NCBI RefSeq assembly: GCF_026013605.1
Contig: NZ_JAPDPJ010000058.1
Coordinates: 1-37,742, forward strand
Reading direction: 5' to 3'
Source of the DNA: Plebeiibacterium sediminum
Lineage (GTDB): Bacteria > Bacteroidota > Bacteroidia > Bacteroidales > Marinilabiliaceae
Length of the DNA: 37,742 bases
The notes below the pieces were generated by a model. That model saw only the letters and a list, made by a program, of their open reading frames with translations. It did not search any database and had not been told where the DNA came from. The translations under genes and the position numbers were made by a program. The first letter of the stretch is position 1; the number at the start of each line of letters is the position of its first letter. Shown one piece after another: positions 26,755 through 34,297 of this stretch.

Positions 26755-27471
26755 TTAAGATTTTTTAGCATTACGATAACGCTGGTTAATCTCCTTCCAA
26801 TTAATAATATTCCAAAATGCATTGATATAGTCACCTCTTTTATTTTGATATTTTAAATAGTATGCATGTTCCCATACGTCAAATGCAATCAGAGGAGTGC
26901 CTTGAATATCGCAATGAGGCATTAATGGATTATCCTGATTGGCCGTATTACCAATTTCCAATTTTCCTTTTTTATTCAATACTAACCATGCCCAGCCACT
27001 TCCAAATTGAGTTTTTGCAGCTTTGAAAAATTCTTCTTTAAATGCATCAAGTGAACCGAATGTATCTTCAATATCTTTTAATAATTTGCCATCGGGTTTT
27101 CCTCCATCAGGACTGAGATTCTTCCAAAATAGAGAATGATTATAATACCCACCACCATTATTTTTAACTGCATCGTTATATTGATCAATATTTGCAAATA
27201 TGTCTGATATGGGCGTGTTTTCAAGATTATATTCCTTTATTGCATTTAAAAACTTATTGTAATAACCTTTGTGGTGTTTTGAGTAGTGTAATTCCATAGT
27301 CTCTGCATCAATATAAGGTTCCAACGCATTGTATGCATAAGGTAAGTCTTCAAATATATGAATACCTGTATTTTCCTGAGGTGCAGATTTTATTGAGCCT
27401 AATATAGTAGGTGTTGCAAGTGTTGTTACGGAGGCTAAACCTGCCAATCTTAAAAAATGTCTTCTTTTCAT
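26755..27471 (-). CDS. Tat-exported superoxide dismutase (Mn/Fe family)
   Basis: 238 residues. The first 30 are a Tat signal: RRHFLRLAG at 3-11 fits the twin-arginine pattern, followed by a mildly hydrophobic stretch ending near 25-30. The rest is a full Fe/Mn SOD with metal ligands His62 (ELHYSKHH), His112 (YYNHSLFW), Asp198 and His202 (DVWEHAYYLKY). Gly105-107 before the second ligand and Gln179 in TANQDNPLM resemble MnSOD rather than FeSOD, so Mn or cambialistic use is likely. Tat export means it folds with its metal in the cytoplasm and then works in the periplasm. Its promoter region holds three CTTGAAAA repeats. Confidence 0.93.
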   Translation of the reverse strand: MKRRHFLRLAGLASVTTLATPTILGSIKSAPQENTGIHIFEDLPYAYNALEPYIDAETMELHYSKHHKGYYNKFLNAIKEYNLENTPISDIFANIDQYNDAVKNNGGGYYNHSLFWKNLSPDGGKPDGKLLKDIEDTFGSLDAFKEEFFKAAKTQFGSGWAWLVLNKKGKLEIGNTANQDNPLMPHCDIQGTPLIAFDVWEHAYYLKYQNKRGDYINAFWNIINWKEINQRYRNAKKS

Positions 27472-27511
27472 CTTAAATTATGAATTGTGGATTAGTAATA
27501 AAGATTATCTG

Positions 27512-27637
27512 CTTGAAAACAAACTAGCTATTAATAGCTGAACGCTTTTGCTCTTTCTAATAAAAGCTTTACTACTTGAAAACATACTGTCTGTCAAAAT
27601 GTTCAATTGAATATTTTTGAACTTCTTGAAAATATAA
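27512..27637. repeat. Three spaced CTTGAAAA repeats between sod and the PD40 gene
   Basis: CTTGAAAACAAACT at 27512, CTTGAAAACATACT at 27575 and the weaker CTTGAAAATATAAG at 27624 lie in the same orientation in the 242-base divergent gap. The first two agree at 13 of 14 bases and are 63 bases apart (about six helical turns); the third is 49 bases further. A perfect 14-bp palindrome AGCTATTAATAGCT lies at 27525-27538. They may be operator half-sites for sod, but chance cannot be excluded. Confidence 0.35.
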
Positions 27638-27713
27638 GCATCTATTGTATCTTAGTATACCAATACCTTATTTATATTAATAGGTCTGTGTTTTATATGA
27701 TTATTCTAAATTT

Positions 27714-29264
27714 ATGAAGTTAAAAGTGTTGGTTATAACCTTCTTTAGTGCTTTTTTGATTAATGGTTTTATTCTAGGTCAAAGTAATGCTAAGGGTGGT
27801 GATTTCTATTATAAAGTTGGTACATACGATAGGGCTCTTCGAGGATATAAAAGAGAGTTGAGAAATAGCAAAAATAAAACCGAATTATACAAAAAGATTG
27901 TTGAGTGTTACATTAAATCTAACGTGGATAAAAATGATGCATTTAACTATATTGATAAATTGTTGGAAGAAGAGCGAAATGCAGAGAATGTGTTTAAGCA
28001 CGGACAAATTTTGTTCTATACTATGAAATTTGACCTGGCAGCTTCTGAATTTGAATGGGTTAAATTGCACGAAGAAAAAGAAAGTAAGTTATATAAAGAA
28101 TCCAACCTTTATTTAAATTGGATTTTAAATGCGAATGCATTTGTTAACAAACCTATTGATATTGAATTTATAAATTTAGGTAAGGATATTAATACAAGCA
28201 AAAGCGAATTAAATGCATTTGTAAGTGTTAAAGATGATATACTATTGTTTTCCAGCAATAAAAGATATTTATCGGATATTGGCATTAATTACTATAATGT
28301 TTGTAAAGCTGAAAGAGGTAATAATACATGGCAAAAAAGCAAAACTCTTGGTCGCAATATAAATTCTCAATATGATGAAATAGTAGCAGGGTGTTCACCA
28401 GAAGGAAATCCTCTTTTTGTTTTTCATAATAGGAAAGGAAATGAAAAAATAGGATACTCGGTGCTTAATGATCAAAATAAATATTCCGATTTGGAAGAAT
28501 TTACTTATCCGATTGATCAAAAAGGAGGTGAATTTGGAACATGGTTGTCACAATCTACAGATACTTTGATTTTTGTTAGTGATAATAGCGAAGGTAATAC
28601 AGATATTTTTTATTCCATAAAATTACCGGATGGTAACTTTGGTGTACCACGACCAATTCCTGGTGAAGTTAATTCGAAGTATGATGAAAATTTTCCCGTA
28701 TTGGTAGATAATGGTAAACGACTCTATTTTTCTTCAAATAATGAATATTCCATGGGGGGATATGATTTGTTTTATTCGGATTGGAATGAGGAAACAAAAA
28801 GTTGGGGGAAGCCTGTTAATCTGGGATATCCTTTAAATGATGTATATGATAATTATACGATCTCTATGCCACAGAATAAAAGATATGCCTATGTTTCTGC
28901 TGTAAGACCGGAAGGTTATGGTGAACGAGATATTTATAAAGTGCTCTTTAAAACTCAATCACCTGATCATTTGATTTTGCGATGTAGTACTTTTTTTGAG
29001 ACAGATACAGGCGTAATTGTTCCAAAAATTATAATGCGAGCAGAACTAAAAGATTTAAAGAGCAATGAAATAATTGGTCGCTATAAATTGTCAACAGATT
29101 CAGCAAAATTTGTTTTAGCTGTAGAGCCGGGTAAATATACTATTGCTTTCCTGAGTGATGGTAAAGAGATTTATAAAACGGATCTTGTTATACCTGAAAT
29201 GACCTATTCTACAGAGCCAGTAAATAGAGAGTTTATTATTCCTAAAAAAGAAAAAAACGAATAA
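27714..29264 (+). CDS. Exported PD40 (WD40-like) beta-propeller protein
   Basis: 516 residues with a Sec signal peptide (core VLVITFFSAFLINGFIL, cut near residue 22). Residues 25-140 look helical, TPR-like (FYYKVGTYDRALRGYKREL). Residues 150-425 hold PD40 propeller blades, the clearest being YDENFPVLVDNGKRLYFSSN near 323-342, and GGYDLFYSDW and ERDIYKV. The last 90 residues look like a beta-sandwich. In Bacteroidota such domains often precede an OmpA peptidoglycan-binding domain, as in PorE/SprF-linked or type IX secretion proteins, but no OmpA domain is present. It is probably a periplasmic scaffold or binding protein; its partner is unknown. Confidence 0.75.
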   Translation: MKLKVLVITFFSAFLINGFILGQSNAKGGDFYYKVGTYDRALRGYKRELRNSKNKTELYKKIVECYIKSNVDKNDAFNYIDKLLEEERNAENVFKHGQILFYTMKFDLAASEFEWVKLHEEKESKLYKESNLYLNWILNANAFVNKPIDIEFINLGKDINTSKSELNAFVSVKDDILLFSSNKRYLSDIGINYYNVCKAERGNNTWQKSKTLGRNINSQYDEIVAGCSPEGNPLFVFHNRKGNEKIGYSVLNDQNKYSDLEEFTYPIDQKGGEFGTWLSQSTDTLIFVSDNSEGNTDIFYSIKLPDGNFGVPRPIPGEVNSKYDENFPVLVDNGKRLYFSSNNEYSMGGYDLFYSDWNEETKSWGKPVNLGYPLNDVYDNYTISMPQNKRYAYVSAVRPEGYGERDIYKVLFKTQSPDHLILRCSTFFETDTGVIVPKIIMRAELKDLKSNEIIGRYKLSTDSAKFVLAVEPGKYTIAFLSDGKEIYKTDLVIPEMTYSTEPVNREFIIPKKEKNE

Positions 29265-29336
29265 CACCTGTCTCTTTAAATTGCTATATAATAAAAAAAA
29301 CAGCTTTTCATTCTATGCTGATTTATATTTTACTGT

Positions 29337-29344
29337 TATGTTTG
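29337..29344 (+). promoter_or_regulatory. Bacteroidota -7 box before the exonuclease gene
   Basis: TATGTTTG matches TAnnTTTG and ends 39 bases before the ATG at 29384. No convincing -33 TTG is seen. Confidence 0.4.
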
Positions 29345-29383
29345 TGAATTATTGTTAGTATAGATAAAATAACATAAGAATTA

Positions 29384-30154
29384 ATGAAACTTAATTTAAG
29401 AAATCCAATAGTGTTTCTTGATCTGGAAACAACAGGAATTAATGTTGCAACAGATAGAATTGTAGAGTTGGCAGCAATAAAAATAAATCTCGACGGATCA
29501 GAAGAAACTCAGCGGTATATTATCAATCCAGAGATGCATATTCCTAAAAAAACTTCAGAAATACATGGGATTTATGATGAAGATGTAAAAGATTCACCTA
29601 CGTTTAAAGAAGTAGCTAAGAAGTTTGCTAAATTCATTGAAGGTTGTGATTTGGGAGGATATAATTCTAATAAATTCGATATACCTCTTTTAGCAGAAGA
29701 GTTTATGAGAGCTGGAGTAGATATTGATATGAAGAAACGTAAGTTTGTTGATGTTCAAACCATATTTCATAAAAAGGAGAAAAGAACTCTTGAAGCAGCC
29801 TATAAATTTTACTGCGATAAAGATCTAGTTGATGCACATAGCGCAGAGGCTGATACCAGAGCCACTTATGAAGTTTTACTTGCTCAATTGGATCGCTATC
29901 CTGATTTAACAAATGATATAGATTTCTTATCTGAATATTCTGCTCATACTAAACATGCCGATTTTGCAGGCAGACTAATTTTTGATGCAGATGGAGATGA
30001 GTGTATTAATTTTGGTAAACATAAAGGGCGTAAAGTTAAGGATGTTTTAGTTTCTGACCCTGGTTATTACGGATGGATTATGCAAGGAGATTTTCCTTTA
30101 TATACCAAACGGATTTTTACAACAATTAAGTTGAGAGGATTTAATAAAAAATAG
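29384..30154 (+). CDS. DEDDh 3'-5' exonuclease (DnaQ-like) with C-terminal DUF3820-like domain
   Basis: 256 residues. The N-terminal RNase T/DnaQ fold has all five catalytic residues: Asp13 and Glu15 (FLDLETTG), Asp99 (GYNSNKFDIPLL), His152 and Asp157 (AHSAEAD). The last 50 residues contain INFGKHKGRKVKDVL and DPGYYGWIMQGDFPLYTK, a small domain found attached to such exonucleases and resembling DUF3820/'quorum-sensing-regulated virulence factor' proteins. It could be the proofreading epsilon-like subunit of DNA polymerase III or a repair or RNA-trimming exonuclease. The FAH-family gene follows 30 bases downstream and is probably co-transcribed. Confidence 0.9.
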   Translation: MKLNLRNPIVFLDLETTGINVATDRIVELAAIKINLDGSEETQRYIINPEMHIPKKTSEIHGIYDEDVKDSPTFKEVAKKFAKFIEGCDLGGYNSNKFDIPLLAEEFMRAGVDIDMKKRKFVDVQTIFHKKEKRTLEAAYKFYCDKDLVDAHSAEADTRATYEVLLAQLDRYPDLTNDIDFLSEYSAHTKHADFAGRLIFDADGDECINFGKHKGRKVKDVLVSDPGYYGWIMQGDFPLYTKRIFTTIKLRGFNKK

Positions 30155-30184
30155 TTTTAGCATTAATTATTATACAAATCGCAT

Positions 30185-30799
30185 ATGAAAATTATTTGCA
30201 TTGGTAGAAATTATGCAAAACACGCTAAGGAGTTAGAAAATGAGGTTCCTGATGAGCCTGTGATATTTCTAAAGCCAGATACAGCACTATTGCGAAATAA
30301 TCAACCTTTTTTTGTTCCTGAATTTGCAGAGGACTTTCATTATGAAACTGAGTTGGTTATTAAAATAGATCGCTTAGGAAAAAATATAGGTAAAGAATTT
30401 GCCCATAGATACTATAATGAAATAGGGATGGGGATTGATTTTACCGCAAGAGATTTACAGCAAAAATTAAAAGATAAGGGATTGCCATGGGAGAGAGCCA
30501 AGGCTTTTGATAGTTCTGCTGCAATATCGAAAAAATTTGTTCCCAAAACCAGGTTTAAAGACATTCAGAATGTAAACTTTAAATTATTAGTTAATGGAGA
30601 GGAACGTCAAATAGGGTATACTGGCGATATGTTATTTAAAGTGGATGAAATTATTGCCTATGTGTCAAAATTTTTCACTTTAAAAATAGGTGATCTTATT
30701 TATACTGGGACACCTGCTGGTGTAGGATCTGTTAATATTGGAGATCATTTTGAAGTTTTTCTCGAGAATGAAAAGATGATGGACTTTTTAATAAAGTAA
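30185..30799 (+). CDS. Fumarylacetoacetate hydrolase (FAH) family enzyme
   Basis: 204 residues, about the minimal size for a FAH domain. Seen: IICIGRNYAKHAKELENEVP at the start, PVIFLKPDTALL, metal ligands Glu54 and Glu56 (HYETELVIKI) and Asp85 (GIDFTARDLQ), KAFDSSAAIS, and the closing YTGTPAGVGSVNIGD. Small family members are acylpyruvases, oxaloacetate decarboxylases or tautomerases and 2-keto-acid hydrolases; which one cannot be decided here. It is followed by its own terminator. Confidence 0.9.
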   Translation: MKIICIGRNYAKHAKELENEVPDEPVIFLKPDTALLRNNQPFFVPEFAEDFHYETELVIKIDRLGKNIGKEFAHRYYNEIGMGIDFTARDLQQKLKDKGLPWERAKAFDSSAAISKKFVPKTRFKDIQNVNFKLLVNGEERQIGYTGDMLFKVDEIIAYVSKFFTLKIGDLIYTGTPAGVGSVNIGDHFEVFLENEKMMDFLIK

Positions 30800-30811
30800 C
30801 AATATAAATAG

Positions 30812-30857
30812 CCTTCTGATTATAGCTGAATTTCAAATATAATTAGAAGGTTTTTTT
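30812..30857 (+). terminator. Intrinsic terminator after the FAH gene
   Basis: CCTTCTGATTATA (30812-30824) pairs with TATAATTAGAAGG (30838-30850) over 13 bp with one G-T wobble, followed by T7. Confidence 0.88.
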
Positions 30858-30974
30858 GTGTCCTTTTCTATCGTTAGAGGTGTATTAGTAAATTTGTATT
30901 TAATAAATAAATAAACTACCTAACGTAAAATAATGATTTTTAGTTGTTGTAGTAATATGTTGTAGGATGTATTA

Positions 30975-31013
30975 TAAAACAATAAAGGCCTTGTTTTCGT
31001 TAAAACAAAGCCT
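30975..31013 (-). terminator. Minus-strand terminator of the small acidic protein gene
   Basis: On the minus strand a 12-bp stem with one mismatch (31013-31002 with 30997-30986) is followed by TTTATTGTTTTAT. It lies 42 bases past the stop of the 73-residue protein gene, which supports that this small gene is a real transcription-unit end. Confidence 0.7.
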
Positions 31014-31054
31014 GGTTAATTTCGTTCCAAAAAAGAAGCAAGGTTTAGTGATTG

Positions 31055-31276
31055 CTAATAATCATCCTCGTCATCAAAATAATTATCATCAAAATCCGTG
31101 TCTCTGAAAGAGTCATCATCTAATTCAAAATCCATGTCTTCATCGATTTCATCATAAATGGAAAGTCTTTTAGATTTTCCTGATTTTGGTTTAACAGGTT
31201 TAAGCCCATTCCTGTCACTAACTTCATCATAAGCAGAACGCTTGTTCTTCTTATGCTGGTCATGTTTCGATTTCAT
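31055..31276 (-). CDS. Small protein with basic head and Asp/Glu/Tyr-rich tail (73 aa)
   Basis: A 73-residue protein of unknown function. The first 36 residues are basic (KSKHDQHKKNKR, KPVKPKSGKSKR); from about 42 on it is almost wholly acidic and aromatic, ending DDNYFDDEDDY. An internal repeat SAYDEV (14-19) / SIYDEI (39-44) marks both halves. No signal peptide or membrane segment. Its reality is supported by a terminator just downstream and by an obviously related small gene 255 bases upstream on the same strand that shares MKxK, a KP pair, a mid DE and the DD-Y-F-D-ED-D-Y tail. Possible roles such as nucleic-acid mimic, ribosome- or RNA-associated protein or chaperone are speculation. Confidence 0.65.
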   Translation of the reverse strand: MKSKHDQHKKNKRSAYDEVSDRNGLKPVKPKSGKSKRLSIYDEIDEDMDFELDDDSFRDTDFDDNYFDDEDDY

Positions 31277-31530
31277 AATTACTAAGCACTAAAATTTTAC
31301 TAAACACCACATTAATTTTTTGTAGGCCGGTGTTGAGCCGTGATTAATATACTTAAATTCAACTATATTTCAACTTCGTGAAAAAATCTAATAATAATAA
31401 ATAGTAATTTTTTTGATTGAAATTTAATCAATCATTTTGACGGCATAATTTTAAGTAAAAAAAATATTTTATCAAGAAAAATATTAAAAAAAATGCAATA
31501 AAAATTATTAATATTTTTCGAGCAGATTTT
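31277..31530. other. Very A+T-rich gap between the two small genes
   Basis: The gap contains long A and T runs, no reading frame of note and no clear terminator. No TAnnTTTG box is seen on the minus strand. It may be an untranslated region linking the two small genes in one transcript. Confidence 0.4.
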
Positions 31531-31740
31531 TTAATATAAATCATCCTCGTCAAAGTAATAGTCGTCATCCAAACCATGAAAACCATCACCTAAAACTTCA
31601 CCAAAATCATCAGCTAATTCGTCCTGAATTTTAAAGTTTTTATTTCGATTAGCTGTATTTGGTTTATTGGCACTTTTTCCTTCAAAATTTTCGTATGAAG
31701 AAATATTTTGATTTGAATTTTTAAGGTTCTTCTCTTTCAT
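31531..31740 (-). CDS. Small protein with acidic/aromatic tail (69 aa), relative of the 73-aa protein
   Basis: 69 residues starting at the ATG at 31740. A longer frame from 31797 adds 19 residues (MNHIKQFYLLLLTIK...), but a perfect AAGGAGG sits 8 bases before the inner ATG, which decides the start. The head is rich in Lys and Asn (MKEKNLKNSNQN, NKPNTANRNKNFK), the middle is DELADDFGEVLGDG, and the tail ends DDDYYFDEDDLY. It is similar in length, layout and tail to the 73-residue protein encoded next on the strand, so the two are probably paralogues. No known family is recognised. Confidence 0.65.
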   Translation of the reverse strand: MKEKNLKNSNQNISSYENFEGKSANKPNTANRNKNFKIQDELADDFGEVLGDGFHGLDDDYYFDEDDLY

Positions 31741-31748
31741 AACATCGT

Positions 31749-31755
31749 CCTCCTT
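31749..31755 (-). promoter_or_regulatory. Perfect Shine-Dalgarno before the 69-aa protein gene
   Basis: On the minus strand AAGGAGG lies 8 bases before ATG. The larger genes here lack such a motif, as is usual in Bacteroidota, so this site stands out and fixes the start codon. Confidence 0.7.
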
Positions 31756-31889
31756 AATCGTTAATAACAATAAATAAAACTGTTTTATATGATTCAAACA
31801 CTATTAGTTTTTACTTCAATATTGATGAAAAAGTTTACTTTTATATATGATATTTATCAAATTTTAACAATATTTTTCAATTAACCAAA

Positions 31890-33284
31890 TTAAACCTTAA
31901 TAACGTATAATTGGCCAGAGGCATAGTGAGTCACAATAATGCTTTCACCTTTATCAATCATACCAATTTCAGCAACTGCATCGTACAATTCATCATTTAT
32001 AATAACTTTGCCTGATGGTCTGAGTGTTGTTTGTGCTATTCCTTCAGAGCCAACTAAATTCTTAGGTTCTGAATCTACACTAATATAGCCTTCTTCTATC
32101 TTTTGAGATGTTTGTAACGCTACTTTCGCTAAAGGTCCGGTTGAAAATAACTTTTCACTTAATGGAATTGCTATCATAAAAGATAGAAAAGTACCCGCAG
32201 AAACGATAATCAAAGCCATTAACATGTCTTTTCCGGGAACATTTGAAAAATCAAAAATAACATTGTCAACCAAACTAAGGGTTAATCCAGTAAAAACTAA
32301 GATGATTCCTGAAATACCAGTAATTCCAAAACCCGGAACTACAAAAATTTCAAGAACGATTAAAATGATGCCTATTATAAATATGATAATTTCCCAATTT
32401 GCAGCTAAGCCATCAATATAAAGCGGTGCAAAATACAATACTGCAGCAATAGCAGATGCAAGTAAAGGGAAGCCAATTCCTGGTGATTGTAGCTCAAAGT
32501 ACAAACCACCAATAATAACAAGAATCAATATACCATGAAAAACAGGGTTTGTTAAAAATCCTTTTAAACCACTATAAAATGAAGGTTTGTACTCAACAAG
32601 CTGGTATTCCTTATAGCCCAATTTATCTATTACTTCTTTGATACTTTCAGCCTGACCTTCACAGTAACCATTTTTAATGGCTTCGAGTGTAGTAAAAGTT
32701 AAAATTTTACCGGTGTCAATAACACTTTCAATATAAACTCTTTCATCAACCATTGCTTCTGCTATAATTGGATCTCTTTTCCAAACTAAAGTAGTATCAG
32801 TTCCATGTATTATGGTGTCTTTACCATGTGCTTCAGCTGTAGCTCTAATGGTTGATCGCATATAACTCTGATATTTATCCGGCATTTTTTCTCCAGATTG
32901 ATTAACAACAGTAGCTGCACCAATATTGGCTCCCGGACGCATATATATACTATCACATGCAATTGAAATTAATGCTCCTGCAGAGGCAGCGTTGTTATCA
33001 ATGAAAACATGTACCGGAATTTTACTGTTTAAAATCTTTGTTCTGATTGAATCGGCAAAAACCACCTGGCCACCGTATGTATTTAAATGTAATAGAATCA
33101 CCTTAGCATCCAATTCATTTGCTTCTTCAAAAGCATGTTGTGTATGAATCCATGATGTACTACCAATCTCTCTTTTAATATCAAACTTATATATAAGTGT
33201 AGGATTCTTAATGCTATCGTTCTGCGATAGCAGGTTTAATGAAATGAAGGTTAGTAATATGCTAAAAATAATATGTCTGTTCAT
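31890..33284 (-). CDS. NfeD-family membrane protein with ClpP-class serine protease domain
   Basis: 464 residues (NfeD1b/STOPP type). A signal-like N terminus (hydrophobic core at 5-19) precedes a periplasmic ClpP-class (S49-like) domain at 25-235, with Ser101 in NNAASAGALIS as nucleophile and Lys137 (PDKYQSYMRS) as the likely general base of the Ser-Lys dyad. Then come about five membrane segments (245-375) and a C-terminal OB-fold NfeD domain (about 400-464: GSEGIAQTTLRPSGKVIINDELYDA). In other organisms this protease cuts the C terminus of a stomatin/slipin encoded next door. No stomatin is present here. Downstream on the same strand are the two small acidic-tailed proteins. Confidence 0.92.
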   Translation of the reverse strand: MNRHIIFSILLTFISLNLLSQNDSIKNPTLIYKFDIKREIGSTSWIHTQHAFEEANELDAKVILLHLNTYGGQVVFADSIRTKILNSKIPVHVFIDNNAASAGALISIACDSIYMRPGANIGAATVVNQSGEKMPDKYQSYMRSTIRATAEAHGKDTIIHGTDTTLVWKRDPIIAEAMVDERVYIESVIDTGKILTFTTLEAIKNGYCEGQAESIKEVIDKLGYKEYQLVEYKPSFYSGLKGFLTNPVFHGILILVIIGGLYFELQSPGIGFPLLASAIAAVLYFAPLYIDGLAANWEIIIFIIGIILIVLEIFVVPGFGITGISGIILVFTGLTLSLVDNVIFDFSNVPGKDMLMALIIVSAGTFLSFMIAIPLSEKLFSTGPLAKVALQTSQKIEEGYISVDSEPKNLVGSEGIAQTTLRPSGKVIINDELYDAVAEIGMIDKGESIIVTHYASGQLYVIKV

Positions 33285-33356
33285 CAGGTAAATCTTTAAT
33301 CTTTGTTTGTATAAATTTAATTATTCGAAGTTAATAATCACTTCGATTTGATGAAA

Positions 33357-34142
33357 TTATTCATTTTGTTTGATAACTAGAGTTTGAGTAGTTGTGATGG
33401 TTGCTGCTACTAAAGTAATAATTGAAACAAAGCTTGAAATTAAAACACCTACAAAAGGAATAAGAAGTACTAGTGAAAATATTGTTCCATTTCCAATAGC
33501 CAGACCTTTATTGGTTTTTACAAAGGCAATGCTTTCATTCATATTTAATTTTTTTCTTTCTAAAGAATAATCTATGAACGAAAATCCATAGAAATAAGAT
33601 GATATAATAAATAATGTAAGACTCGTGAATAATCCAATTACTGGTAAAAAGCTTAAAAGCAGTAGAACTATTGTTAAAAGTAATTCTATTAAAAAGTTTC
33701 TTGTAGCTAACCTAATACCTCTCCAAATATCTTTAATAAACTGATTGAATTCAAAAGGGTAATCATTTCCGGTTATTATTGTTTCAACTTTTTCTGATAG
33801 AATGGCATAAACAGGAGACATTAATATAATTACAACATAACCACCAATATAGGCAAATATGATTATGAACAATAGTCGTAATACAATATTCAGGAAAAAC
33901 AGAAGCATTGAAGATAGAAATCCCGAACCCCAAAAATTCCAGGAGTCTACACAAAGCCAATCGCTTACATAGACAAACCATTTTGTACTTAACGAAACTG
34001 TAGAACTATAACCCAGTGTAAATAGTATAATGTTTAATACTAGGGGAAAAAGGAAGTACCATGTTAGTTTATATTTTTTTATAAATTGAAATGCCTTTGA
34101 GTAACTATTAATGCCAAGTTTAAGTCCTTTTGTAAACGTCAT
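33357..34142 (-). CDS. EI24/CysZ-like integral membrane protein
   Basis: 261 residues with about five or six hydrophobic segments: 28-48, 70-95, 95-120, 157-185, 219-250. The start FTKGLKLGINSYSKAFQFIKKYKLTWYFLFPLVLNIILF matches the opening of the EI24 domain family (PF07264), and the middle GYVVIILMSPVYAILSEKVE is characteristic. CysZ members carry sulfate for cysteine synthesis, but no cysteine genes are nearby, so the substrate is unassigned. It is divergent from purB and 72 bases before the nfeD start, so the two are probably co-transcribed. Confidence 0.82.
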   Translation of the reverse strand: MTFTKGLKLGINSYSKAFQFIKKYKLTWYFLFPLVLNIILFTLGYSSTVSLSTKWFVYVSDWLCVDSWNFWGSGFLSSMLLFFLNIVLRLLFIIIFAYIGGYVVIILMSPVYAILSEKVETIITGNDYPFEFNQFIKDIWRGIRLATRNFLIELLLTIVLLLLSFLPVIGLFTSLTLFIISSYFYGFSFIDYSLERKKLNMNESIAFVKTNKGLAIGNGTIFSLVLLIPFVGVLISSFVSIITLVAATITTTQTLVIKQNE

Positions 34143-34266
34143 ATGTGTGTTTTTATTTAATACAATAATATTAAAAATATGCAGAAGTTTAATGTTGAAT
34201 GCGCATTCCTGTGTGCTTCAAAATCAAAACAGTGGATTGAGAATTTACTATCTAACAAAAAAGTGT

Positions 34267-34274
34267 TAATTTTG
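34267..34274 (+). promoter_or_regulatory. Bacteroidota -7 box before purB
   Basis: TAATTTTG matches TAnnTTTG and ends 23 bases before the first purB ATG. TTTA lies at about 19 bases upstream (34244-34247), a near match to the -33 element. Confidence 0.5.
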
Positions 34275-34297
34275 CAGTTTTAAAAAATATAAATTTA

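Noticed and set aside
31741-31797. Nineteen-residue hydrophobic extension of the 69-aa protein, read as a signal peptide
   Set aside because: A perfect Shine-Dalgarno lies before the inner ATG, and the inner MKxK start aligns with the paralogue.
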